A stretch of DNA of 28,896 nt, from NCBI GenBank assembly GCA_965365345.1, contig CBDUBH010000044.1:1-28896 (forward strand). The letters are read 5' to 3'. The notes below the pieces were generated by a model that saw nothing but the letters and a program-made list of their open reading frames with translations, was not told the origin of the DNA and searched no databases. Both the position numbers and the translations under genes were made by a program. This stretch comes from CBDUBH01 sp965365345. GTDB lineage: Bacteria; Bacteroidota; Ignavibacteria; Ignavibacteriales; SURF-24. This document shows positions 8,619 to 16,963 of the stretch, piece by piece; positions within the stretch are counted from its first letter, which is position 1; each line of letters starts with the position of its first letter.

Positions 8619-9537
8619 CTAATTCTTCTTCATTAAATTTGCTCAATTTTAAAAATGATCTGAATCTATCTTGAATTCTTAATGATGAAAGATCTTCTAA
8701 AGCTTTTGTGCTGAATTCTTCTACGCAGAAAGAAGCCAAAGTGCTTCCGTAAACAACAGCGCGTTTTAAATTTTCAATTCCTGTGTCCTGAGTTCTGTGA
8801 ATATATCCAATAAATCCGCCTGCAAATGAATCACCTGCACCGGTTGGATCGTAAATATTTTCCAAAGGATAAGCAGGCGCTGAAAATATTGTATCATCTG
8901 TAAAAAGCAAAGCTCCGTGTTCACCTTTTTTAATGATCAAATATTCAGGACCCATCTTTCTAATTATTTTAGATGCCTTAATTAAATTAGGCTCTTGCGC
9001 CAATAATCTTGCTTCGGAATCATTAATTATCAATACGTTTACTTTTTTCAATACTTCAAGAAGCTCTTTCTTTTTTCCTTCGATCCAGAAATTCATTGTA
9101 TCGCAAACAACAAATTTGGGACTTTCCATTTGCTCTAATACTTTTGATTGTAATACAGGATCAATATTTCCTAATAAAACGTATCTTGATTTTCTGTAAC
9201 TTTCTGGAATAACGGGATCAAAATTTTCGAACGCGTTAAGTTCTGTTAACAATGTATCTCGAACATTCAAATCATAGTGATATTTTCCTGCCCATCTGAA
9301 AGTTTTTTCGCCTTTTTGAATTTGTAAACCTTCAAGATCAATATTTTTTTCTTCTAAAAGATCGATGTATTCTTTCTTGAAATCTTCGCCAACAACTCCT
9401 ACTAACCTTACAGGGGCAGTAAAATAACTAGCTGAAATTGAAACATAAACTGCTGAACCGCCTAATGCTTCATCTATTTTGCTAAACGGAGTTTCAACCG
9501 AATCCAACGCTAAAGAACCCACTACCAGTAATCCCAC
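8611..9537 (-). CDS. PfkB-family sugar/nucleoside kinase
   Basis: A ribokinase-fold kinase that should phosphorylate a sugar or nucleoside with ATP. Starting at the GTG at 9537 gives 308 residues beginning VGLLVVGSLALDS, the normal start of the fold. That GTG has an AGGGAGA ribosome site 6 bp upstream, whereas the longer open frame would overlap the Nudix gene. Visible motifs are the GG pair near residues 26-27 (substrate lid region), DTMNFWIEGK near 146-155, NDSEARLL near 172 and the C-terminal signature DPTGAGDSF with the anion-hole GAGD and catalytic base Asp236. It lies 10 bp after the Nudix stop and overlaps mtnA by 8 bp, so a role in feeding a sugar phosphate to MtnA is a reasonable inference. 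The actual substrate is unknown. Confidence 0.9.
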   Translation of the reverse strand: MGLLVVGSLALDSVETPFSKIDEALGGSAVYVSISASYFTAPVRLVGVVGEDFKKEYIDLLEEKNIDLEGLQIQKGEKTFRWAGKYHYDLNVRDTLLTELNAFENFDPVIPESYRKSRYVLLGNIDPVLQSKVLEQMESPKFVVCDTMNFWIEGKKKELLEVLKKVNVLIINDSEARLLAQEPNLIKASKIIRKMGPEYLIIKKGEHGALLFTDDTIFSAPAYPLENIYDPTGAGDSFAGGFIGYIHRTQDTGIENLKRAVVYGSTLASFCVEEFSTKALEDLSSLRIQDRFRSFLKLSKFNEEELDV

Positions 9538-9547
9538 TTTTATCTCC

Positions 9548-10045
9548 CTATTTTTTATTGCTGTGTAATTTTGCCAAGCATTTTTGAATGCTGATCTCTT
9601 CAAAATTCAAAAAGCTTATTTCGTTTGTAAAATAATTATGAATTGTTTTTACCGAATTTCGCTGTCCTTGCCAAGCAAGCAATCTTATTGCGTCATCTTT
9701 TCTAACCCATTGATATTCAGAATGTTCATCAGAAAGTTTCACTTCGGATTTTTCTTCAACAAGCGCAGCAAAAACAGGCACCATACAAATATGATCTCTT
9801 CTTCTTGAATAAAATGAATTTACAAATGGAACAACCCACATTTTTTCAGGAATGATTCCCGTTTCTTCATTGATCTCACGAAACGCCGCATCAAAAGCTT
9901 TTTCGCCGTGCATAATTGCTCCGGTTACCATTTGCCAAACTCCGGCGTAAATTTCGTTCTCAGCCCTTTTCATAAGCAAAAATTCTAAATCCTCTTCGGT
10001 TTGCCTGAAAATGTGAGCCTCAATCATGTATGATAAAACTTTCAA
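9548..10045 (-). CDS. Nudix hydrolase
   Basis: A small cytosolic pyrophosphohydrolase (about 165 residues) that cleaves a nucleoside diphosphate linked to another group. The Nudix box is perfect: starting at GAIMHGE and ending REINEETGI it fits GX5EX7REUXEEXGU, so metal binding and catalysis should be intact. I place the start at the TTG at 10045, giving MKVLSYMIEAHIF, because it has GGAG five bases upstream. A longer reading from another TTG at 10072 has no ribosome site, and an in-frame ATG at 10027 also lacks one. It is the first gene of the kinase-mtnA-recO unit. The specific substrate cannot be read; the family includes dihydroneopterin triphosphate, ADP-ribose and damaged nucleotide hydrolases. 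Confidence 0.92.
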   Translation of the reverse strand: MKVLSYMIEAHIFRQTEEDLEFLLMKRAENEIYAGVWQMVTGAIMHGEKAFDAAFREINEETGIIPEKMWVVPFVNSFYSRRRDHICMVPVFAALVEEKSEVKLSDEHSEYQWVRKDDAIRLLAWQGQRNSVKTIHNYFTNEISFLNFEEISIQKCLAKLHSNKK

Positions 10046-10074
10046 ATCATCTCCGGAAAAATTTATACACAAAT

Positions 10075-10103
10075 ATAAAATTCTTTTTGATAAAATTCTT
10101 TTT
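10075..10103. repeat. Tandem 14-bp direct repeat upstream of the Nudix gene
   Basis: Two identical 14-bp copies (ATAAAATTCTTTTT) occupy 10075-10088 and 10090-10103, separated by one G. They lie 30-60 bp upstream of the Nudix start, within the probable promoter or leader. On the minus strand the proximal copy runs into TATATTTG, which fits the Bacteroidota -7 pattern TAnnTTTG. It could be a duplicated regulatory site or a slippage product. Confidence 0.6.
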
Positions 10104-10144
10104 ATTATTTCGCGGAGTTTTGATAAAAGAATATCCCAATCAAT

Positions 10145-13100
10145 TTAAAAGTATGCCTTAATTTCGGCGCGAGCAGTATTTACAAGTTTTCGTTTTGATA
10201 ATGAACGTGCTTCATAAAAAACCGATGCCTGTAAATTTTGCCCGACTTTATGATCAAAATAAATTCTGCCTAAATAATTTTTCCCGAGTAAATATCCTTT
10301 TGTAATTTCGAATGGAATTAAATTTGGGAGTGCGCTAGAAATTAATTCATTTCTTTCTATTTCAAATCGCAATCTTCCTTCATTAACAAATGCAATGCTT
10401 AATCTAAATCCAATTATATTTTGATCAATAATATTAGGGGTCGCTGGAAATTCATCTTTAATTTTTGATACTTGAATTTTAAATCCTGCTTCAATTTTAT
10501 TAACCGGACGGTAAGAGAGATCTGTTAAAATCGAATTTGTGTTTAACATTCTGCTTCTGAAAGAATTTGACGGAGCTGAGACATTTTCATTTCTGCCGGA
10601 AATTTCTGTTTGAATTCCTATCTCTTCAATTAATTTTAATCTGATTCTCAAAGTTTTTTCGTTAATGAAATTTCTTTCTATTCCTGTATTAAACTGAAAT
10701 AAAGATCGGCTTTGTAAGAACCGCAATCTTAAATTAAATGAAGGATCATTTTCAAAAATATGTAGATCCTGCTGAACTAAATTATTCCCTCTTATTGTCA
10801 ATGTATCATTTTGAAATCTGGAAAAATCAAGAAGATAAATTTTTGAAGTCTCTTTATCTTTTGAATTTTCTTCGGCTCTCAAATAACTTTCCCAAGATAA
10901 TATCTTAAAATATTTTAAAAATGAATTTGTATTTCCAATTATTTCACTAAATCTTAATTTCCATTGAGCAAAAGTTTTTACATCAATCACCGGCGTAAAA
11001 TTATCACCCGGATAATTTGTCAAAATAAAATCTCCATCAAATTGAGTGAACTCAAATTCATTTTCTTCTGCAATTCCGTTATTATTCAAATCACCGATGT
11101 ATCTGTAATTTCCGGTTCCTTGCGCAACTCTTAAAAAAACTTTTTCAAGTTTTGATATTCTTTGGGAAGAAGTTTCATAAAACAAATTTCCATTAAAAGA
11201 ATTTCTAAAATAATTAAACCTGGATTGACTTCTTACTAAAACAGTTTGAGCATCTTGAAAACCAAGTTGTTTGAATTCCTTTGAATAATTTTTATCTCTG
11301 AAAATCAAATTAAAATCAGTTGAAAAACTTCGCTTTCCTGTATATTCCAATTGATAAATTTGGGTTTTTGATTTTGATTCATTTGTAAAGTTTCCATTTA
11401 ACGGAAGGTCATCTTTTCTAAAAGAATATCCCGCAGAAAAATTTAATCCGTAAATTTCAAAAAAATTGATCGAAGGAATTATTTCGTAAAATCTTAAACT
11501 TGAATTATTAAGTGAATCGCTTAAATCACGGTCTTTTTTTTCTTCCTGCAGAAAATTAAATTGCGGTTTTATTTTATTGAACATGTAAAAAACAGTTCCG
11601 TAATTTCTATTCCATTTTGAATTTGCGTTTAAATTTTTTGAATTTACATAATCGTTTTTAAAATTGAAATTTATTCCTTTTTCATTTTGCAAAAGAATTT
11701 CATTTAAATATCTTTGAGATTTAAAAAAATCTCCGCGGTTCAAATTTCCAAGCAGTGAGTTAAATTGGAATTTGTTATTTGAATATTTCAGAAAGGCTTC
11801 CCGTAAATTTTCCTTTGCGTTTTGTCTGTTAATTTGAGTGTTATAATTTCTTTCAAACTCGATTTCATCAATTCTATCAAGTGAAGAAAAATTTTTATTG
11901 ATAAGTCTTTCTTTATAATCAAAACCTATTTTTCCGAAATCATTTTTTGAAATTTTAATTTCCTGCGGATCAATTTTTAAATTTACATTTCCTGCAAATC
12001 CGAAATTGTTTTTATCGTTAATTTTTGAAAACAGATTTTCATCATAATCACTTCCTGCTAGATCAATTTTCATATGAATAAAATCTAAAGGTGAAATTTC
12101 CATATTGAAATTTCCGGTCTGTTTTGATTCAGGCAATGGAAGTTGTAATATTGGCAGATAAGCACCGTTTCCTTTTCCGTTAAATCTGTAATTTCCTAAT
12201 CCTATTTTTATATAATCGCCGTTCCCCTCGCCCACAAAAGAAAAAGAAACATTATATAAAGAATTGTTCGGATCATATTTATAAATGGAAAATATTTCTC
12301 CGTTTATTAAAGTATCAACTTTTGAATATAAACCTTTCTTTATTCCGTTTGAATCAGCCGGAGCTAAAATTACACCTGTTCTTACTGCATTTAAACTGTT
12401 ATCACCAGCTTGCTCAAGTAACAATTTATCACTTTCTGAAAGTACAATATCTATTGGTGAATTTTTATTGTCACCTTCGCGTGCAAAATTAATCCCAATT
12501 TTAAATTTGTCTTTTATGATATTTGAAGACGCACCGAATGAATAAAAACTTCTTTCAAATTTTCTGTCGGAATATTCAAAATCAACATAAATCCTGCTCT
12601 GAGAAGTAATAAGCTTTTTCGGTGTAAAAGTTATTTCGGCAAGCGAATAGTCAATTACATAATCATTGGTTTCACCGCGTATTTGTTCGATGCCGTCAAT
12701 AAAAACTTTTTCACTTCCAGCAATAATCAAAATATCCTTTTCATTTTCAGTTCCGAATAATCTGTATGGACCTTGAGTTCCTTCAATTCCGTTAAAACGA
12801 ACTGAATTAAATTTTCCTTTTGCTCCGGCTACAGCAGCAAAAGCATTATTATTCTTATAGAAAAATTGACTTTCAAATCCTTGCAGTTTTCGTGAGATGT
12901 TTCCGAATTCACCTTGCCTGATTTCAAAATCATAATCACCAAAAGTTGCAATTGCATTTTGATGTTTTACTTGAATAAAAACTTTGTCAAGTTCTTCTAA
13001 GGCTTCAGTATTTCCTTCAGGCTGAATTGGAACATTTTCATCTGTAAGTGCAGCAACAATTTCAATATCTTCAGAAAGATTTCCGGCTAAATTCAAACGC

Positions 13101-13603
13101 AATCCGCTGCTAAGTGCCAGATCTTTTGTAGTTCCGAAAGTAAATCCGCGAGAAATTGATCCGGTTTTTTGAATATCGCTTCCGAAAATTTTTTCTACCG
13201 CAAATGCATTTGATTCTTCGACAATTCTTACGGTGTCATTTCTTTTTTTATCAAATTGAAAAATAAGACTCCGCTTTTTATACTCATGTTTTAACGGTGT
13301 TGAAATTGTTTTATAGGAAATTATTATTTCAGTAAATTCAATGAAGTTTTCAGGATTTACCAATTTGAATTGCAAATCAGAATATGAAATTGAATAATCC
13401 TCGAAATTTAAAACTCTATTTCCGGCTTTTACAATTTCAGAAAGCGGCAAAATATTAAGTGAACTTAATTTGTAAATATTTTCTTTTGAAATTTTAAAAG
13501 TATCGGTTACAATTTCACCGGCATCATTTTGCTGCGCAAAAACACGGGATGAAAATATTGTAAGAGTGATAAATATGTAAAAAAATAATTTCTTCAAAAT
13601 CAT
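10145..13603 (-). CDS. Large outer-membrane beta-barrel candidate of unknown function
   Basis: I do not recognise a named family. The 1152-residue protein has a clear signal peptide (hydrophobic residues 4-19, cleavage after SRVFA at 23), is rich in alternating polar/aromatic strands with Asn, Phe and Lys, and ends in Phe, as barrel proteins usually do. Residues 148-240 contain a conserved-looking block (SRGFTFG, then LSEDIEIVAALTDENVPIQP and TFGDYDF). About 290-345 holds a DGIEQIRG and NDYVIDYSLAEITF pattern, reminiscent of strand pairs in very large Bacteroidota barrel proteins such as SprA; this likeness is by eye only. Residues 838-849 (DLNNNGIAEENE) match a canonical EF-hand/dockerin calcium loop. 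It follows the export operon but is separated from it by a strong terminator and has its own candidate promoter. Lengthy and AT-rich, it shows no plug or TonB box. Confidence 0.75.
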   Translation of the reverse strand: MILKKLFFYIFITLTIFSSRVFAQQNDAGEIVTDTFKISKENIYKLSSLNILPLSEIVKAGNRVLNFEDYSISYSDLQFKLVNPENFIEFTEIIISYKTISTPLKHEYKKRSLIFQFDKKRNDTVRIVEESNAFAVEKIFGSDIQKTGSISRGFTFGTTKDLALSSGLRLNLAGNLSEDIEIVAALTDENVPIQPEGNTEALEELDKVFIQVKHQNAIATFGDYDFEIRQGEFGNISRKLQGFESQFFYKNNNAFAAVAGAKGKFNSVRFNGIEGTQGPYRLFGTENEKDILIIAGSEKVFIDGIEQIRGETNDYVIDYSLAEITFTPKKLITSQSRIYVDFEYSDRKFERSFYSFGASSNIIKDKFKIGINFAREGDNKNSPIDIVLSESDKLLLEQAGDNSLNAVRTGVILAPADSNGIKKGLYSKVDTLINGEIFSIYKYDPNNSLYNVSFSFVGEGNGDYIKIGLGNYRFNGKGNGAYLPILQLPLPESKQTGNFNMEISPLDFIHMKIDLAGSDYDENLFSKINDKNNFGFAGNVNLKIDPQEIKISKNDFGKIGFDYKERLINKNFSSLDRIDEIEFERNYNTQINRQNAKENLREAFLKYSNNKFQFNSLLGNLNRGDFFKSQRYLNEILLQNEKGINFNFKNDYVNSKNLNANSKWNRNYGTVFYMFNKIKPQFNFLQEEKKDRDLSDSLNNSSLRFYEIIPSINFFEIYGLNFSAGYSFRKDDLPLNGNFTNESKSKTQIYQLEYTGKRSFSTDFNLIFRDKNYSKEFKQLGFQDAQTVLVRSQSRFNYFRNSFNGNLFYETSSQRISKLEKVFLRVAQGTGNYRYIGDLNNNGIAEENEFEFTQFDGDFILTNYPGDNFTPVIDVKTFAQWKLRFSEIIGNTNSFLKYFKILSWESYLRAEENSKDKETSKIYLLDFSRFQNDTLTIRGNNLVQQDLHIFENDPSFNLRLRFLQSRSLFQFNTGIERNFINEKTLRIRLKLIEEIGIQTEISGRNENVSAPSNSFRSRMLNTNSILTDLSYRPVNKIEAGFKIQVSKIKDEFPATPNIIDQNIIGFRLSIAFVNEGRLRFEIERNELISSALPNLIPFEITKGYLLGKNYLGRIYFDHKVGQNLQASVFYEARSLSKRKLVNTARAEIKAYF

Positions 13604-13621
13604 TTCAGAAGTTTGACATTA

Positions 13622-13650
13622 AATATAATTTGGAAAGTGAAATTTCACAA
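13622..13650 (-). promoter_or_regulatory. Candidate promoter of the outer-membrane protein gene, with 12-bp palindrome
   Basis: On the minus strand TTGTGA (13645-13650) and TATATT (13622-13627) are spaced by exactly 17 bp, matching the sigma-70 consensus at 4/6 and 5/6 positions. A perfect 12-bp palindrome GTGAAATTTCAC (13637-13648) overlaps the -35 box and spacer, a position where a repressor would block polymerase. The -10 box ends about 18 bp before the ATG, and no ribosome site is visible. Confidence 0.42.
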
Positions 13651-13726
13651 AAGATATTTATTTATGAAAATGAAAATCAATTTGAAATTTATTTTTTAAG
13701 AAAAGAAAATTCGGATTGTTTAAAAT

Positions 13727-13755
13727 ATTTGCGGCGGAAATTCTCCGCCGCAAAT
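13727..13755 (-). terminator. Terminator of the ABC export operon
   Basis: A perfect 12-bp GC-rich hairpin (arms 13727-13738 and 13744-13755, core GCGGCGGA/TCCGCCGC) with a 5-nt loop begins 4 bp after the stop codon of the last permease gene. On the minus strand it is followed by a mixed A/T tail (TTTTA) rather than a long T-run. The hairpin is very stable compared with the AT-rich surroundings. Confidence 0.8.
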
Positions 13756-13759
13756 TATA

Positions 13760-14989
13760 CTATTCGTATCTTAACGCTTCGATGGGATCTAAATTTGCTG
13801 CTTTGTATGCGGGATATGTTCCGAATATAACTCCGGTAAGTACGCAAAGTGTTATACCTAAAAACACTGAGAAAAAAGGTATAATTATTTTTGCATATAT
13901 CATTGAACCTATCAAAATTCCAACAAAAACTCCTAAAATAATTCCTATAATTCCGCCGGTTAAACAAAGTACAACGGCTTCAGTCAGGAATTGCATCAAA
14001 ATATTTTTCTTTTTTGCACCGATAGCTTTTCTTATCCCGATTTCTCTAGTTCTTTCTGTAACAGAAACAAGCATGATATTCATAATTCCAACACCTGCAG
14101 CCAACAATGCAATTGCAGCGACAAAAAATGCGCCCATACTTACATACTGCGTATAATTTCCAATCTGTGAAAGCATAGATTCATTTGACCAAATTTCAAA
14201 ATCATTTTCTTCGCCGGGCTTAACTTTTCTGATGGTTCGCATATAGCCGATAGTTGATTCTATCGTTTCATTATATAATTCTTTGCTCTTTGCGGTTACG
14301 GTTATGTTTAAACTTCTCCTGTATTTTCCGTAAATATTTTGATGTGTAGTGATTGGAACAGTAACAAAATTATCACGACTTGAACCAAAAAGTTCTCCTT
14401 GTTTTTCGTAGACTCCAATAACATTAAATAGTTGTCCGTCAATTCTAACATTTTGTCCAACAGGATCGGTATATTTGAAAAGCATTTTTGCAACATCTTT
14501 TCCTAACACCGCAACTTTATTGGAATATTTAACATCGTTATTATTTATTGCTCTACCTTTTTCAATATTCCATTGATTGTTCGGCTGTGCTTCCGGACTT
14601 ATTCCCGCAACTTGAACATTGGGATTGGTTTTTTCATTTTTAAATTGAACCAAGCCACCGAAATTCCACATTTCCGCGCCGACATATTCGGCTACTGTTA
14701 AGAGATCTTTCAGTCGCACATATTCATCATAAGTAATATCTGCACGGTTTCTGAATTTATCTCTTGATCCAGGGCCGGTTTGAATGTTTGGAAATTTTTG
14801 AATTTGAAATGTATTTTTTCCGAGCTGTGAAAAACCGGATTCAATTGATGATTCTAAAATTGAGATCAAAGTACTTGTTGAAATTATTGAAAATATTCCG
14901 ACGATAACTCCCACAAGAGTTAAAATTGATCTTAATTTGTTTGCTTTTATTGAACTGAAAGCAATTTTGAAAATTTCAATAATGTTCAT
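13760..14989 (-). CDS. ABC transporter permease, FtsX/MacB type (second copy)
   Basis: An inner-membrane permease of the MacB/FtsX type VII ABC class, 409 residues. One helix lies near residues 20-44, followed by a large periplasmic domain (MacB_PCD type, about 45-275), then three helices in the last 130 residues. The cytoplasmic coupling segment ERTREIGIRKAIGAKKKNI and the ending DPIEALRYE are typical. It is a clear paralogue of the upstream permease, with which it shares these motifs, and its ATG overlaps that gene's stop by one base. The two probably form a heterodimer served by the single ATPase. Such systems use ATP hydrolysis to drive a periplasmic pump together with an adaptor and an outer-membrane channel. 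The substrate is unknown. Confidence 0.93.
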   Translation of the reverse strand: MNIIEIFKIAFSSIKANKLRSILTLVGVIVGIFSIISTSTLISILESSIESGFSQLGKNTFQIQKFPNIQTGPGSRDKFRNRADITYDEYVRLKDLLTVAEYVGAEMWNFGGLVQFKNEKTNPNVQVAGISPEAQPNNQWNIEKGRAINNNDVKYSNKVAVLGKDVAKMLFKYTDPVGQNVRIDGQLFNVIGVYEKQGELFGSSRDNFVTVPITTHQNIYGKYRRSLNITVTAKSKELYNETIESTIGYMRTIRKVKPGEENDFEIWSNESMLSQIGNYTQYVSMGAFFVAAIALLAAGVGIMNIMLVSVTERTREIGIRKAIGAKKKNILMQFLTEAVVLCLTGGIIGIILGVFVGILIGSMIYAKIIIPFFSVFLGITLCVLTGVIFGTYPAYKAANLDPIEALRYE

Positions 14990-16227
14990 TATTCATACCT
15001 CAATGCTTCTACAGGATCCATTTTTGATGCTTTGTAAGCCGGGAAAAATCCTGAAAGTATTCCGGATAATGTCGAAAGCACAACAGCAATTATTACAGAA
15101 TTCATTTGAACTGTTGCCGGAAGCACTCTTCTGTTTATTATTTCACTTGAAATGTAAGCTAAAATAAATCCTATGATTCCACCAATAAGACAAATCAAAA
15201 ATGCTTCAACCATGAATTGCATTAAAATTGTTCTTCGTTTAGCACCAATAGCTTTACGTACGCCTATTTCTTTTGTTCTTTCCCTAACGGAAACAAACAT
15301 GATATTTGTAATTCCGACAATTCCGACAAATAAAGCAAGTGCAGTTATGAATAAACCAACAATTTGAATTATGCCTACGGTTTGTTTGTATTGCTGTGTT
15401 AAAGCTTCCTGCTGATTAACGGTAAAATCATTTTCTTCACTATATTTTAGTCCTCTTATTCTACGCATAATTCCTGCAGCTTCATCTCGAGTGTCAGGGA
15501 TCATTTGCGTATTCGCAGCTCTAACATTGATTGTTACTGATCCGTTATTTCTATTCTGAAAATATTTAAAAACTGTTTTGATAGGAATATAAACTTGATT
15601 ATCAGGATTAAAAGGACCTAACATAAAACTGCCTTGTTCAGCAAGTACTCCAACAATACGGAAATTCTGACCGCCAATTTTTATAGAGCGATTTATTGCA
15701 CCGCCGGCTGGAAATAGATTTTGCGAAACTGTATTTCCTATTACTACAATATTTCTTCCTGAGTTACTTTCAACTTCATTAAAAAACCTTCCTTCACTGA
15801 ATGTGAAATTTGTAGTTTCGACATATTCCTGAGTAGTTCCGGTAATCAAAGTATTTTCTAATGATTTATCCTGATTTTTTACAACCTGCTGTGTTAAAAT
15901 TGTAGGAGCAGTTGCCACAGGAAGTTGAGCCTGCTCTTTAAATTGATAGTAATCTTCAATAGTTAAGTTTCTTCTATTGCGTATTTTCCACCAGGCTTCA
16001 TCGGTAAACCAAGCCCATTTATCAATATAAAGATTATCTGCTCCAAGTGCGCTTATTCCTCTTTGAAAGGCACCATCAATTCCATTAATCGCAGTTGTAA
16101 TTAATACGACCGCCCAAATTCCAATGACGATTCCCAAAGTGGTTAAAGCAGCCCTGTATTTGTTGGCTCTGATTGCTCTTAACGAGATCAGAAATCCTTC
16201 TTTAAGTTCATAAAAAAATTCACGCAT
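14989..16227 (-). CDS. ABC transporter permease, FtsX/MacB type (first copy)
   Basis: An inner-membrane permease of 412 residues with the MacB/FtsX topology: one helix near residues 27-47, a periplasmic MacB-like core domain to about 275, and three C-terminal helices (about 285-313, 335-360 and 377-397). The coupling segment RERTKEIGVRKAIGAKRRTI contacts the ATPase in this class, and the protein ends DPVEALRYE. It starts 2 bp after the ATPase stop, with an AGGTAG ribosome site spanning that stop. Unlike Escherichia coli MacB, where ATPase and permease are one chain, these functions are split here over three genes. The substrate is not predictable; macrolides, lipoproteins, peptides and siderophores are all handled by relatives. 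Confidence 0.93.
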   Translation of the reverse strand: MREFFYELKEGFLISLRAIRANKYRAALTTLGIVIGIWAVVLITTAINGIDGAFQRGISALGADNLYIDKWAWFTDEAWWKIRNRRNLTIEDYYQFKEQAQLPVATAPTILTQQVVKNQDKSLENTLITGTTQEYVETTNFTFSEGRFFNEVESNSGRNIVVIGNTVSQNLFPAGGAINRSIKIGGQNFRIVGVLAEQGSFMLGPFNPDNQVYIPIKTVFKYFQNRNNGSVTINVRAANTQMIPDTRDEAAGIMRRIRGLKYSEENDFTVNQQEALTQQYKQTVGIIQIVGLFITALALFVGIVGITNIMFVSVRERTKEIGVRKAIGAKRRTILMQFMVEAFLICLIGGIIGFILAYISSEIINRRVLPATVQMNSVIIAVVLSTLSGILSGFFPAYKASKMDPVEALRYE

Positions 16228-16229
16228 AA

Positions 16230-16952
16230 CTACCTAAATTTATAATTTGGTGTATTCGGAATAAATCTTTTTTCTACGCTTTCATCACTTTCAACTAAAC
16301 CATCTTTAATCCTTAATATTCTTGCAGCATGCTCTGCAATATATTCTTCATGCGTAACTAAAATTATTGTATTGCCTTGATTATGGATTTCATGGAAAAG
16401 CGTCATAATATCTTCACCGGTTTTGGAATCCAAATTTCCGGTTGGTTCATCAGCAAGAATTATTGCCGGATTTGTAACCAAAGCTCTAGCAATTGCAACT
16501 CTTTGTCTTTGTCCACCGGAAAGTTCATTAGGCTTATGATGAATTCTATCGCCTAATCCAACATCTACCAATGCCTGTTTTGCACGTTCTTTTCTTTCAT
16601 TAGAAGGATATCCCGCATAAATAAGAGGAAGTTCAACATTATGAAGCGCATCAGATCTTGGCAAAAGATTAAAAGTTTGAAAAACAAATCCGATTTCCCT
16701 ATTGCGTATGCTTGCCAATTCATTATCAGACATTTGACTTACATTAAATCCTTTAAACTCATATCTGCCGTTGGTTGGTGTATCCAAACATCCTAAAATA
16801 TTCATTAAGGTTGATTTTCCGGAACCGGAAGGACCCATAATTGCGACATATTCATTTTTATCAATAGTTAAAGAAACATCACGCAAAGCATGAACCACTT
16901 CTGCTCCAACCTGATATATTTTGCTGATATGTTCAATTGTTATAATATTCAT
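16230..16952 (-). CDS. ABC transporter ATP-binding protein (MacB/LolD type)
   Basis: The cytoplasmic ATPase of the tripartite export system, 240 residues. All nucleotide-binding motifs are intact: Walker A GPSGSGKST (40-48), Q-loop Gln92, signature LSGGQ (144-148), Walker B IILADEP with Asp168 and catalytic Glu169, and H-loop His201. Its sequence is of the LolD/MacB class, with the typical GCLDTPTNG and IGFVFQTFNLLPR segments. It lies 11 bp after the adaptor gene, with a weak GGAA ribosome site in the gap, and 2 bp before the first permease. The C-terminus has a 25-residue tail after the H-loop region and no fused permease. The complex with the two permeases downstream is inferred from gene order. 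Confidence 0.95.
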   Translation of the reverse strand: MNIITIEHISKIYQVGAEVVHALRDVSLTIDKNEYVAIMGPSGSGKSTLMNILGCLDTPTNGRYEFKGFNVSQMSDNELASIRNREIGFVFQTFNLLPRSDALHNVELPLIYAGYPSNERKERAKQALVDVGLGDRIHHKPNELSGGQRQRVAIARALVTNPAIILADEPTGNLDSKTGEDIMTLFHEIHNQGNTIILVTHEEYIAEHAARILRIKDGLVESDESVEKRFIPNTPNYKFR

Positions 16953-16963
16953 TTTATTTCCGG

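Noticed and set aside
13716..14156. 146-residue plus-strand open frame
   Set aside because: It is antisense to the second permease, crosses the operon terminator hairpin, and mirrors the helix-coding pattern of that gene.
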